This document shows positions 11,690 through 36,702 of a stretch of DNA of 64,000 bases, one piece after another; the stretch's first letter is position 1, and every line of letters begins with the position of its first letter. A model generated the notes under the pieces. That model saw nothing but the letters and a program-made list of their open reading frames with translations. It was not told the origin of the DNA and did no database searches. This DNA is from Asterias rubens. Its lineage: Eukaryota; Echinodermata; Asteroidea; Forcipulatida; Asteriidae. The DNA is taken from positions 9,737,047 to 9,801,046 of the forward strand of contig NC_047066.1 in NCBI RefSeq assembly GCF_902459465.1, written 5' to 3'. A program made the translations under genes and the position numbers.

Positions 11690-11866
11690 AAATTAAACTA
11701 TTTCTTCTTGTGAAAAAGGGTGTTTTTCCCTTTATTATTATCTCGCAATTTCAACGACCAATTAGGTTCAAATTTTCCCATTTGGTTTGTTATGTTGTGC
11801 ATATGTTGAGATAGAGTAAGAAGACTGGTCTTTGACAATAACCAAAGGTGTCCAGTGTCTTTAAAT
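11690..11866 (-). mobile_element. MITE family 1 fragment
   Basis: Keeps ttattatctcgcaa, the gttgagat-ac core and the terminus ggtgtccagtgtctttaa. Confidence 0.6.
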
Positions 11867-12211
11867 CGGCAAGTTACTTTTTTTAAACAATTTCAAAAAA
11901 TCAATTTCCAAATTCTCAAAACCACCCATAATGTATTACGACCTGAGACACCAGGAATTGAAGCTGTGCGCCACTAAGAAAAAAAAGAAGAAGATATGTC
12001 CAGCCTAAAATGAGACACAGCCTTGGGAATTCTCGACAGACTGAAGCAATCTCACACCGACTGAAGACTGTCTTATACATATAACATCTCGATGAAATAT
12101 GAATCACAAGTAGCTTTTTACTAATCATGAATTTCAAAGGAATAAATCTTTGGGGGAGAATGTAATTTATCTGCGAGAACATCAGCGATATACACTGGGG
12201 TAAAAGGATCC

Positions 12212-12379
12212 GGGGTCGATTTTACAAAGAGTTAGGACTCGTCTTATCTCGAGTTAGGATGAGAAACTCGTCCTAACTTAAGATTAATCTTAAGGTCTGC
12301 ATGCTACAGTGCAGGGTTGGGACTCGTCCTAAGTCCTAAGATTAGCCTTAAGTTAGGAAGAGTTTTGTGAAATCGACGG
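12212..12379. mobile_element. Fold-back MITE family 4, copy 2
   Basis: Begins GGGGTCGATTTTACAAAGAG and ends gttttgtgaaatcgac; interior of repeated cctaagt / acttagg blocks. Confidence 0.72.
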
Positions 12380-13139
12380 CTGGACTACTTGTTGTGTGGA
12401 CTACATATTGTGTTATTCCTCAGAGGTCGTTCACAAAATTATATCAACATTTTCACAAGCGAATCAACCACCACTTTTTCAATGCCCTCGCCCTCCCACC
12501 TAAAAGTGTACGCAGAAATTTTGGTTGTGTTTTTTTCATGCACATTATTCATACGAATACTTGCAAGTGAATTGCATGCAAACCTTGTCCATTACGAGTA
12601 CATAATAAGAAATATAAAAATGTACACCTTAAACAGATATAATACCATAATTTCCTACGTACAAGACTGACTTTCAAAAGGTCAAACAAGCAAAACAAGA
12701 AAAACACTTCGTCTTATCTAACGGTTAAAAAAAACACTACATCAAAGTTTTTATAGATCAACATTTTTCTGGAAAACGAAAGCGTACGTGGACTTCAACC
12801 CACTCGGTCCCTTAAACTTGTTCAGTTTGTGTAAATGGAGCATGTAACCACAAGTCCGATATATTGATTGCATTTCGGTAAAACGCTTCAAGACTTTCAA
12901 TTCATTTCAATTCAAGGATACATATATTTCCATACTCTCATAAAAGAATAACAACAGTTACATGTATTACGGAGTAAAGCAAAACATTTCTTTAAGTAAG
13001 AGTAAACATGAATAAATAAATAGAGTACAGGGCCGTTTTGGTATTTCCTACCAAATCGTTATCATAAACTTTAAGGTTGCGTTAAAGTTAACAAATTAAC
13101 AGTATTTCATTATAATATGCCTAAATGAAAACACGCAGC
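12380..13139. other. Intergenic, no gene recognised
   Basis: AT-rich, overlapping short frames without homology. Confidence 0.4.
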
Positions 13140-13365
13140 TGTATGGTCGAGCAGTCTAATGCAGCTGGCTTGAGTTCTAATGTTTTCACGGCGTGGGTTC
13201 GAATCCCAACCGTTGTACCAATGTATAACGCACCGTATACTCAGTGCATTCCCGAGTTCTGAGGAAAAAACATCCACATGCAATTAAATCACTCGGTGGG
13301 ATTTGAACCACCGAATTTTGCGTTGCTAGTAGAGTAGTCTTCCGCTAGACCACCGAGCTAGCCCG
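13140..13365. mobile_element. Two opposed tRNA-like SINE heads
   Basis: On the plus strand, 13142-13222 resembles a Leu-type tRNA with A box TGGTCGAGCAG and B box GGTTCGAATCC. On the minus strand, about 13365-13288 resembles another tRNA with B box GGTTCAAATCC. Mispaired stems and repeated relatives elsewhere argue for SINE heads and not working tRNA genes. Confidence 0.6.
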
Positions 13366-13714
13366 ATGGCTAGAGGCAGGAAGCCTTCAGCAACAATTTA
13401 ATAGATGTTATTTTTCTTTTCCATAATTGTCCCGATCCCTGGGTGTATTATTATTAGCAAGCAATGAATAGTGATTCTCGTTGAACCAGACTGTTTGTTG
13501 TCCTTTCCAATCTAGCTTTGACCAATTTGATTCAAATGAAAGGACGTTAATGGCGTACCATGATAAAGGTATCATGCTTCGTCCCACGGACGAGAAATAA
13601 CGCTGTTTGTCCCGTGTGTTCTGTAACGAATTCAACGTAAACGAATCACATAATACATGTCATTAATAATATAGAAAGGGTTTACCCCGATGTTTCCTGA
13701 ATTCTGAAACGGTA

Positions 13715-13998
13715 GGCTGCAGGTTTCGCAGCAGCATCTCATAAAAACCCAATTACTATAGGCTCCAATGAACATCATAATTAGAACATAGCTCTTTCAT
13801 GCCTGCTGCCGTAAGAAATAATGAGCGATTTGAGACACACATAGGATGTGATATAAGCTCCATGAGAGCTGTGTCATGTTAATAAGTGTCAGCTATCCTT
13901 CACAAACATTTCCGATTCAACCTGAATAAGTGGCTCAGACATTTTGATGAATTCTTCTTATGGCTGTAAATTGAATTTGTTGAGCAACAGTTTTGAAA
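13715..13998 (+). repeat. Duplicated non-coding segment, copy 1
   Basis: It shares with 14463-14724 cgcagcagca, aacccaatta, agaacatagct, gagcgatttgag, ctccatgagagct, tatccttcacaaa, taagtggctcagac and aatttgttgagcaacag in the same order. Confidence 0.8.
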
Positions 13999-14039
13999 TA
14001 ATAATAACCGTATTTATAACGCGCCTTTTGCCAAAGGAT

Positions 14040-14262
14040 ACAAAGCGCCAGGTATTATATAGCAAGTAGTGGGGCGAATTTTTTGAGATTTAAGCACCAT
14101 GTAATGGTTAACAAGGTGCTGTGGCGCAACATGCTGCCAATCCAGCCAAGAACACCGGGGCGATCCCCTTCTATTTTCGATAAGTGCACTGGGTTCTTTT
14201 ACATGCGTTTACACATTGCATGGGACCAACGGCTTTACGTCCCATCCGAAGGACGAAGCGAG
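14040..14262 (-). mobile_element. SINE fragment, reverse orientation
   Basis: It carries the reverse of the SINE body: caaggtgctgtggcgcaaca, cggctttacgtcccatccga. It runs directly into the telomere-like array. Confidence 0.65.
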
Positions 14263-14460
14263 TGAGGGTTAGGGTTAGGGGGTTTTGGGTGAGGGTAAGG
14301 ATTGATATGGCTGTGGCTGTTTTTTTAGAGTGAGGTTTAGGGTTGGGGGTTTAGGATGAGGGATAGAATTTAGGTTAGTGTCAGCGTTAGGGTTAAAGTG
14401 GGGGGGGGGGTCACTTTAGGGCCTAGGGTGATGGTTATGGTTAGGGTTCGGATTTTGGTT
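14263..14460 (+). repeat. Degenerate telomere-like repeats, block 1
   Basis: Begins gagGGTTAGGGTTAGGG and continues with variants (GGGTTTAGG, TTAGGGTT) and a G-run at 14399-14410. Confidence 0.75.
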
Positions 14461-14462
14461 GT

Positions 14463-14724
14463 CTTAAGGATTTCGTAGCAGCACCTTGCAAACCCAATTA
14501 CATGAAGCTCCGATGAGTCTTAGAACATAGCTATTGCATGCTCCCTGGCGTATAAAAACGGAGCGATTTGAGTGATTAAAGCTCCATGAGAGCTCATGTT
14601 ATTAGGTGTCAACACTACTATCCTTCACAAAAATTCAGATCCAACCTGAGTAAGTGGCTCAGACCTGTCGATGCATTCTTCCGATGGTTTTAATTTGAAT
14701 TTGTTGAGCAACAGTTTTGAAAGA
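14463..14724 (+). repeat. Duplicated non-coding segment, copy 2
   Basis: Partner of 13715-13998; bracketed on both sides by telomere-like repeats. Confidence 0.8.
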
Positions 14725-14737
14725 GAGTTAGTATTAT

Positions 14738-14990
14738 ATGGTTAGGGTTTAGGGATAGTGGTTAGGGTTTAGGGTGCAGGTTATGGTTTTGGTTGGTGTT
14801 TCAGGTGGGGTTTAGGGTTGGGGTTTAAGGTGGGGTAAGAATTTTGAGTGGGGGTTAAGGGTTTAGGGTTAGGGTTTAGGATGAGGGTTTAGGGTGAGGG
14901 TTGTGGTTAGTGATAGAGTTTGGCAATGGTTAGCTTTAGGGTGAGGGTAGGGTTATTGCATTGGTGTAGGGTAACATGGTTATTACGGTT
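14738..14990 (+). repeat. Degenerate telomere-like repeats, block 2
   Basis: Dense GGTTTAGGG / GGGTTAGGG variants, all on the plus strand as in block 1. Confidence 0.75.
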
Positions 14991-15059
14991 GACGTTTTTT
15001 TTTTAGAGCAGATCACAAGGCATTCTACAAGTGGTGGGTAACAATGTAATTAAACTTCC

Positions 15060-15233
15060 ATGTGAATAGGGCTATTCACATCGGTCATGAAACAGTGGAT
15101 GAGATGGACGCACTCTTCCAAGAGGGATTTATTGATATCTTACACTCCCTGTCGAAGCTTCAAGCTGCTCCCTTTGTCAGTCTTCTGTCGGCATTTCCTT
15201 CTTGTGACACTTGGTGAAACAAATGATGGGATG
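15060..15233 (+). pseudogene. Possible coding remnant, unidentified
   Basis: One frame from about 15060 reads HIGHETVDEMDALFQEGFID, then a helical stretch ending SAFPSCDTW and TGA at about 15231. It has more protein-like composition than the neighbourhood, and an AG lies at 15068-15069. I do not recognise the family; it could be a retro-fragment or chance. Confidence 0.25.
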
Positions 15234-15466
15234 TCACGGAATTCTATAGCACAAGTTCAGGATCGTTCTTCCTTCTTTTTTTTTTTTAATTTCGCCCATA
15301 TACTTGAGGACACTTGATACTCAGGTCTGACTGTGGAAGGTTAATAACCGTGCAATCAATCAGTGTTGGTCACTCTTATGAAGTCACCGTAAAATAGACC
15401 TTGGTTTCTTTAACTTTCTTCTGTATCCACCACCTCGGCATCCATTCATTATCATTTTGCTGTCGT

Positions 15467-15837
15467 TTAAAGCCGATGGACCCTTTCGGTACAGCAAAAA
15501 AAAAAAATCACAGATTTACAAATAATTTACAGGGTTTACAGAAGGTAATGGTGAAAGACTTCTCTTGAAATATTAGTCCATGAAATGCTTTACTTTTTGA
15601 GAAAACGGTAAAACAATATAAATTCTTGTTAGCAAGAATTACGGATTTGTTATAAACACATGTCATGACACGGCGAAACGCGCGAAAACAGGAGTGGGTT
15701 TTCCCGTTATTTTCTCCCGACTCCGATGTCCGATTGAGCCTAAATTTCCACAGGATTGTTATTTTATATATAATATGTGATACACGAAGTGTGGGACTTG
15801 GACAATACTGTTTACCGAAAGTGTATAATGGCTTTAA
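15467..15837 (+). mobile_element. MITE family 2 copy 2
   Basis: TTAA on both sides; left terminus AGCCGATGGACCCTTTCGGT, right terminus accgaaagtgtataatggct. Confidence 0.8.
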
Positions 15838-16110
15838 AGGCACTGGGGTATCTATTGGTATATTAATAGGCCTACTTAAAAAAAAAAAATTGGTATTCGA
15901 GGAACGGAGAGATGTTGATAGTATAAAACAATATTGTGAGAAACGGCTTCATCCGAAGTAACGTAGTTTTTGAGAAAGGGGTAATTTCTCACTCAAATAA
16001 TAAAAGTCGGTCAGCTGAAGCCTTTTATAAAACAAATGATAGCACACACATTAGTATTATTCTCTTGCAACTTTTTCAACCAATTGAGTCCAGATTTTCA
16101 AAAAGAACAA
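15834..16110 (-). mobile_element. MITE family 1 fragment joined to family 2 copy
   Basis: Starts ttaaaggcactgg at the TTAA that ends the previous element, then core ataaaacaatattgtgagaa and caattgagtcca. The far terminus is lost. Confidence 0.6.
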
Positions 16111-17804
16111 CTACTATTTTCGCTTAACCTTCCTATTGTTTACAATAACACTATATCAGAACAATTCGAGATGTGTCTTCTATAGATGATCAAGATAATG
16201 GATTGTCTTGAAAATAAACCAGAAACGTGTTAAACAAGTATACTTTATATATACATGTATAATGCAGCCATTCAACGGGTTCTCCAACGGGGTTTAAAGA
16301 CTTTGCACCACTGCTGGTGGCTGAATTAGAGTGGTAACGACTGGGGATGTGGGTTTGGGATTGGAATACTCCTTTAGTATAAGAGTATAGTGTTAGCATT
16401 GTATTCTCGACGGCATTCCTTACGAACCAAGCGGGTGAAAGAAACGAACAATGAAAAACCGGGGCTCGTTGTGGGATTTATAAGGATGTGGACAGTCGTA
16501 GAGGGAGGGGCTTGGGATGGAGTCTTCAAAGCAGACCTTTTTATTGGCCAGGAGCTTAATGAACGTTTTACGTACGTGCAAAACGCATGAACACTAATGA
16601 GACCTCGGAGTTGTGTGCCTTTTGTTACACATACAATCAATTGCAACTCATTATTTACATCACTGCTCTCCGGATTACGGCCATGTTAATTTAGGGTGAC
16701 CTCATTATTGTTTAAAAAAGACCATGTAGCCATGCAATAAGGCCATAAACCATTCTTTTAGTTATTTCTGCAATCAATTTCGTTTTCATGCACACATGAT
16801 TTCTTTCTTCTAATTCCGCAGGTTCGTATGTGTCATCCATTTCATTTACAGACGAGCGCGGGCCTATACATAACTGTAAACTTTATTTCTACAGCCTGTT
16901 GTGCCCTCGTTGCTATGTCAAATTGACAAGATATGAGCAGACAATAAATTGTCTGGTACCAAAGAGCAGCCTCTAAGCATACCTCACAGGGTGGTTGGGT
17001 TTACTAGTTTGAGTCCATCATCACGACGTGTAACACATCCGTATCGTCTTGTCCCCAGACGTACCTTGGTAGTGGACACAGTGTACTGTTTGATTTGGGT
17101 GTCTACAGGCAGATTTTACCCAAACCTAATAGTGTTGTAGTATTGTGTCCACCATCAAAATGGCTTATGGAGTTTAGCACACAGTCACAGTATGCTGGTC
17201 AGAGTGTGACCTATGTCATACGAAATATATTTTGGGTAGGCTTAGGACCGGAGCAGATCTGTTCTTTGATGAAATAATAGGTATTATATAAGCTATTTTG
17301 AAAATGTCGAAATGTGGGTGTTTTTCTAAGTAAAGGTCGACTACTGGTGTATAATATGAACTTGATCTTCACTTGAGTATTGCACCCCCAAAAAAACAAA
17401 AAACAAAATACAAAACATTTAAAATAAAGTAATTATATAAAATATCAGGAAAAAAACATCGGAACACTGGATGCAAAAGGTATGTTTCCTGGAAATCCCA
17501 GATATGGAAAACAATCTGTAATCATTAAGCTTTCAAATCAAACCGGCATCTGACAGAAGATGTTATTCCTCTCGAGTGCCTGAGGCTTTACCAAAGTGGC
17601 ACAACCAGGTCGGCTGGAAACATTATTGTATATTATTCCATTGTAGCCGTTTACCTAAAATAGAGCAATTCCCCAGCTGGCCCAATGAACTATGCAAATG
17701 AAAGAAGCTGACCGGGATAGCTCGACTTAAACGAGAGAGGGCGCTGTTTAGAAAAAAACTTGGGGATAGCTCTAGGGGGTAACTCATTTTTCTTCTCATT
17801 GTTT
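16111..17804. other. Intergenic, no gene recognised
   Basis: Less repetitive than most of the window, with many TAAT/ATTA cores near 16640-16960. No coding sequence is supported. A non-coding regulatory role is possible but unproven. Confidence 0.4.
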
Positions 17805-18162
17805 AAGATGCTATGTCAGATTTTTGGCCCTAAACATTAAGAAATAATTTTTTTTGAGTGAATAGTGTTTCAAAGAGTATCACTCGCTCTAACGAAAACA
17901 AGTTTAACTTTTACTTTTAATGGTCAGGAACCATGACAAAAATTTAAAACGTTTCTTATAAAACACATAAGAATTGGTCACGTGATATATTGTCAGGATC
18001 CCGACAAAAACTAATTTTGAGCACTTTATTTCACTGCTACTAATAATTGGCGGACTTTTTCGAGCAATGGCTCAAATGACCGACCCCCATCAAAATACCT
18101 ATTGAATTTTAAATAATTTTTTTTTTGTAAAATCGGCCAAAAATCTGACATAGCATCTTTTT
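17805..18162. mobile_element. Fold-back MITE with AAGATGCTATGTCAG ends
   Basis: The left end AAGATGCTATGTCAGATTTT and following tggcc recur inverted at 18133-18160 (ggccaaaaatctgacatagc). TTAA overlaps the left boundary. Confidence 0.75.
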
Positions 18163-18747
18163 GAAATGTAAAAGCGTCACGAAAAATATAACCACTTATT
18201 TCATTTCTTTTTTACTTTTAATTATTTATAATAGGGCCTCTATTAGGAATTTCGTTTTACCGAAAGAAAAGACTACGATTTAAAGAAAAAAAAATCAAAA
18301 TTAACTTTCAACGGCTGATACTCCTCAAAACTTCAGAACCCTTTTGCACGTTTCAAATAATGTTTTCTGCTTTTGTTTTTACTATAAAATTACATTGTAT
18401 CAAAGCACTCGGATGCTGTTCAGTGGCATTTATTAATTTATTATATACATAATACAATATACTGAGTGCACTTATGAGAACATTGTCATATAATATAAAT
18501 TCCAGACTACACGTATACAATTTCACAAGGCGAAACCAAGTGAAATAGAAAAAGCCAGGTTATGTCGAGAGTCTGCGCGCGACACTCAATACACAGCCCA
18601 CCCAGCCGCCGACCATATATCGAATAGCAATGAGCCGAAAGACCCTCCATCCTGTTGCGTCCTCAAGCACGAACGAAATGCATTTGTTTTTAAAACTCAC
18701 ACACAGATCATTATCACTTGAACTTTTTTCCACAAAAAACACTAGCC
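18163..18747. other. Intergenic, no gene recognised
   Basis: AT-rich sequence without supported features. Confidence 0.4.
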
Positions 18748-19106
18748 CTTGAAGGCACTGACTATTTTGGGAATTAGTCAAAATAACTGATAACATAAAA
18801 ACTTCCTTGGTAACGAGCAATGGAGAGCTGATGATAGTATAAAACGTTGTGAGAAACGGCTCCCTCTGAAGTAACGTAGTTTTTGTGAAAGAGGTAATTT
18901 CTCACTCAAACATTAAAATACTTCAGGCCTCAAGCCTTTTATTGAGATTTGAAAGCATATTTTGTGCATCAGGGTCTTTTTTCTTTGATTATTCTCTTGC
19001 AACATCGATGACCTTTTTTGCCAAAATTTCCACAGATATGTTGGGATACACCAAGTGAAAATACTTGTCTTTGACAATAATTGCCAAACATGTACAGTGC
19101 CTTTAA
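18748..19106 (-). mobile_element. MITE family 1, diverged copy
   Basis: Left terminus decayed (cttgaaggcactgac), core aaacttccttggtaacgagc and ggctccctctgaagtaac, right terminus tgtacagtgcctttaa. Confidence 0.75.
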
Positions 19107-19437
19107 ACTTGTTTTTCACAATACACACAAGTGCAATTTCCCTTTAAGACATATTCCCGATAAGTGGCCGATCTGCTCCGTGTCTTTAGGAAACTAGTTT
19201 ATCTAGAGCAGAAATGTCCCCATTGGATTATGCCTGGGAGTGTAAAGACTGAATTCACAGAAATATGGGAGATCAATGTCTGGGCGTCCTGTCTGCCGGC
19301 AGGCTGAGGGAAAATTTGTTTGGAGCACGATTCGAATCAGTCCGTTTCACATTATTAAACTCAGCTTGAATCTTAAAAAGTGGACCTAAATACATCAACA
19401 AATAAATAAATGATTTTTGGGGTTGAACAAAGAATTG

Positions 19438-19515
19438 ACTAGAGTGGGATTCGAACCAACGACCTCCGGATTAACGTGCCGGCGCTCTACCACCTGAGCT
19501 ATCTAGCCCTATATT
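19438..19515 (-). mobile_element. tRNA-like SINE head
   Basis: Minus strand: A box GGCTAGATAGCTCAGG and B box GGTTCGAATCC. Nearly the same head occurs at 47411-47490, and fragments occur at 58765-58840, 59445-59530 and 59630-59720, so it is a SINE family. Confidence 0.62.
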
Positions 19516-20410
19516 GGCGGTGTCCCTATAAACAAATAAATAAATAATAAATAAGTAGAAGGAAAAAAATAATAAAGAAATCCAACGATGTCAAAAACTT
19601 CATTTATATTCAAATACAGCTTTATTTTTTACAGAAATAATGCAATTTGAATGGTACATTTGAAAATACTTGGAAGGTGATTTATAAATTTCAGTTAAAA
19701 AACACACTTTGGAAATAACTTTTATTCTTAAAAACGAACTATTCTTAACTAATAATAGTTGATATAATATTATTGATTGAAATTCCCATATATTTTGTTT
19801 TACCAAAATAGAGCTAATTAAACATGTTAAAAGGAACATTAACATTGCAATTTTGGTAACAAAATAGTTGCTGGCAGTGTAAGCACTTTATGTAATCCAC
19901 CATATACATAAACTGACAAACCTGTAGAAGTTTGAGATTGATCGGTCATCTGGGTCACGAGAAACAAGTATAAAAGCGATTACACATTTTGATTAAAAAA
20001 AATAATAATATAACACTCACTGCGCCATAAACATTAAACGGGAAATTAGGCTTACTTATTTCTCATTGACATTTCAGATAGAAATATTTCAAGGGATGTT
20101 ATCTTCTATCATTATCATTAGACCATGTAAGTTTTATGTAAATCTGTGATCTGAAACGATTTTGTTTCTTACAAATTCTGTATTGTTCCTTTAAGTTCTT
20201 ATTGTTTGACACTGTTATAACATTATAGCTGTTTCGAGCACATCTTGTGGATACAAGGAGTGGGTCCTCTTTCTTGTTTTACTACTCCAATGTCATGTAT
20301 AATATCAAAATACTTTGGTTGGTTCTGGCAGAAGGTTAGATGTTTCAGTGAATGGAATTTTCTTGTGTACAAGAAACAAGGCATTGTACAGTGACTTTAT
20401 GTATATCTTG
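19516..20410. other. Intergenic, no gene recognised
   Basis: AT-rich. Part of it (about 19920-20190) has weak echoes at 60760-60830 (gaagtttgagattgatcggt). Confidence 0.4.
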
Positions 20411-20536
20411 TTGTTTGTTTGTCTGTTGGCGTGTTTGTTTGTTTGTCTGTTGGCGTGTTTGTTTGTTTGTCTGTTGGCGTGTTTGTTTGTTTGTCTGTGT
20501 TTTTGTTTGTTTGTTTGTTTGTTTGTTTGTTTGTTT
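20411..20536 (+). repeat. TTTG microsatellite with a 24-bp higher-order unit
   Basis: Three copies of a unit with CTGTTGGCGTGTTTG and TTTG runs, then (TTTG)n. The open frames over it on both strands are artefacts of this simple repeat. Confidence 0.9.
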
Positions 20537-20662
20537 TTATTTCCAATCATTCAACAAATAATTAGCATGGAAACATAGATTGCTCAAAAAATAGTTTTGT
20601 ACTTCATAAAGTAATTAAGTATATATCTCTCGTAGTGAAAAATCCCTAAAATACATCATCTA

Positions 20663-20668
20663 TTTATT
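20663..20668 (-). promoter_or_regulatory. UPB1: Candidate UPB1 polyadenylation signal
   Basis: AATAAA on the minus strand about 350 bases past the UPB1 stop. Other AT-rich hexamers are near, so this is only a candidate. Confidence 0.3.
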
Positions 20669-21020
20669 TGTAATATACAACAAGGAGAAAATTTGCTTAC
20701 AAAATCACATGTGGTTCAGTAATTCATGATTGACTCAACTTCTACACCTTCTCCTCTTCAAATACTTTGTTGAGATTTTCGAATTGATTTTCCCCAAACC
20801 AAAAAACAATATAAGGCACAATACAGGGATCTTTTAAAGGTACTACCTCTAAGTGGTGTAACCAGACTGTATCATTGTTCATTATTTGTGGCAGCAGACA
20901 TTCCATTCTTCTTGAAAGAGTGCACTTGCTCACTTATGCAAATATCTGATCATTACCTGGTATGTCCGCTGCCACCTAGAGTTCCAAAAAGTCTCTCATT
21001 GGATGGAAGGCACATCTTTT

Positions 21021-34600
<13,580 letters not shown>

Positions 34601-36702
34601 TGTTGCTTTGTTTTTTTAGATCCACAAAACCGAATAATCTGTCACCAGGAGGGGAGGTGTACGTGTGCAGTTATATTATAATATAGTCGTCCGTCCGATA
34701 ACGTACTTGACCTACTTTCCAGTGTAACTCTGTTATGTTCATCAGAACCCATACGCTTCTGGGACATTGACGGGTAGTGTTAGACAGTTAAACTCACAAA
34801 CAAGTCCTTCTAATATTATTTCCAATTTTTTTTTTTTAAACAAACAAGTAAATACAAAAAGTTAATTTCAGTTACTATTAAAAAGGCATGAACAACACTA
34901 AATCATTATCATATGAATACAATGTGTTAGTTATGACGATATGATTAAGTTAAGTGAACATTAAGACTTTTTATTTTGAAAGAGTAAAGGTTGTAGCGTG
35001 TCTATGTTTTCCTTCTTTTCTTGAATGTGTTGTAGAATGTCCAGCTGGTTGTAAACTTTGGACTGCTACTGCTAGATGGGTTAGAGAGTCTTCTTCTTTT
35101 TTAAAGGTTAGATCTGATGAATAAGCTAATCAACTTTTATTTCAAAACTTTGCATTTAATTCTTAATGCTAAGTAAGATATCTATTAAATAATGTCCATG
35201 TAATGACAATGACATTGAATTGTATGAATGAATGAAAATGGTCAAAAAGTGAAATGATTACGGTTGGGCGGGGCGGACGGAGGGGGGGTGCATGATCATA
35301 ATTGAGAGGGGAGGGGGGGGGGGGTTCGCCGGATTAAATGAGCCATTGCAGTGATTTAAAAATAATGAATGTTTATGAGTGCATGACATAATTGAGAGGG
35401 GAGGGGGGGAGTCGCCGGATTAAAGCCATTATACACTTTCGGTAAACAGTATTGTCCAAGTCCCACACTTCGTGTATCACAACTTGTATATAAAACAGCA
35501 AACCTGTGAAAATTTAGGCTCAATCGGTCATCAGAGTCGGTAGAAAAAAAACGGGAAAACCCACTCTTGTTTCTGCGTGTTTCGCCGTGTAATGACATGT
35601 GTTTAAAATAAATCCGTAATTCTCGCTAACGAGAATTTATATTGTTTTACTGTTTTCTCAAAAAGTAAAGCATTTCATGGACTAATATTTCAAGAGAAGT
35701 CTTTCACCATTACCTTCTGTAAACCCTGTAAATTATTTGTAAATCTGTGAACTTTTTTTGTTTTTTCTGTACCGAAAGGGTCCAATGGCTTTAAATGAGC
35801 CATTGCAGTGATTTGTTTTATGAGTGCAATTGTGTGAATATTATTCATGAGTTGAAAGATGAAATGTCCTATATTCAAATATTTCAATGATGAGGATCAA
35901 GGAGCCGAGTTGAATGGAACATTCCATCTTTCAACGAATGAAAATATTTGCACCATTGGCTTTGCACGAATGAAAAACTTTCATTATTTGTTTTAACCAA
36001 GTAGATCTTTGTAATTTTCATTAGTGGATACAACTTTCAAAACAAACAAAGTGTAGGCCTACAATTTTTAATTGCGAAATTACACCCGTTTCTTTTGGGT
36101 CGGCCTGTTGGATTCAACAGTGACAATGTGTGTTCTGTACAATTTGAGACACGCAGACGCCGAATGTAGTATGTGCCTTGTAACACTGCTGCGTTACCAA
36201 AGACTAGACATGCGCACGCAGTGATGTTTTTACTCAGCGTGCAATTAGTACTTTTTGAATGGAACGAAAAATGCACGGTGAGTGATTTCACGTGACGGAC
36301 AATCCTCCAATCAAATGGCAAGGATCTGCTTGGGTGTTATGTAATATTGTTTATTTCAAGGTAAGGAAACAGATCCACATGATCCACTTGTAGCATAAGA
36401 TAGTCTTTGTTAAAAAAAAAGAAGATTAAATTTCGTTCACAATTTTGAGCTTGTTTGTTGTCGAGTTGAGGTTGAGTGGTCTGTTTCAAATACATCCTGA
36501 TGATACTGACCCAAAATGTTCAACATTTAGACTCCTTAAGTGAGGTGATTCTGGAAATAAGTTCTTTGACTATGGCTGACACTTCTTTAATATTTTTTTT
36601 TACATTTAAAAAATTTGATTAAATTGAAAATTTCATTGTTCTCTCACAGTCTCGCAGATTGGTGATGTCACTAAACTGGATCAGAAGATAACTGCAACAA
36701 CA
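34601..36702. other. Divergent intergenic region between UPB1 and ACAD10
   Basis: The two start codons are 2.1 kb apart and face away from each other, so both promoters must lie here. I see no clear TATA box. It holds a G-rich stretch at 35268-35330, a MITE at 35420-35794, and AT-rich sequence. Confidence 0.6.
35420..35794 (-). mobile_element. MITE family 2 copy 3
   Basis: TTAA at both ends. Reverse orientation: starts agccattatacactttcggt and ends accgaaagggtccaatggct. It sits in the UPB1-ACAD10 promoter region. Confidence 0.83.

Noticed and set aside
13142..13222. Functional tRNA-Leu gene
   Set aside because: A and B boxes are present but stems are mismatched and relatives occur as repeats; SINE head is more likely.
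14263..14990. True chromosome end
   Set aside because: The telomere-like units are degenerate and internal, with ordinary sequence on both sides.
20305..20578. Open frames on both strands at 20.3-20.6 kb
   Set aside because: They are translations of the TTTG microsatellite.
36037..36321. 94-aa minus-strand frame between UPB1 and ACAD10
   Set aside because: No homology or splice signals; lies in the shared upstream region.
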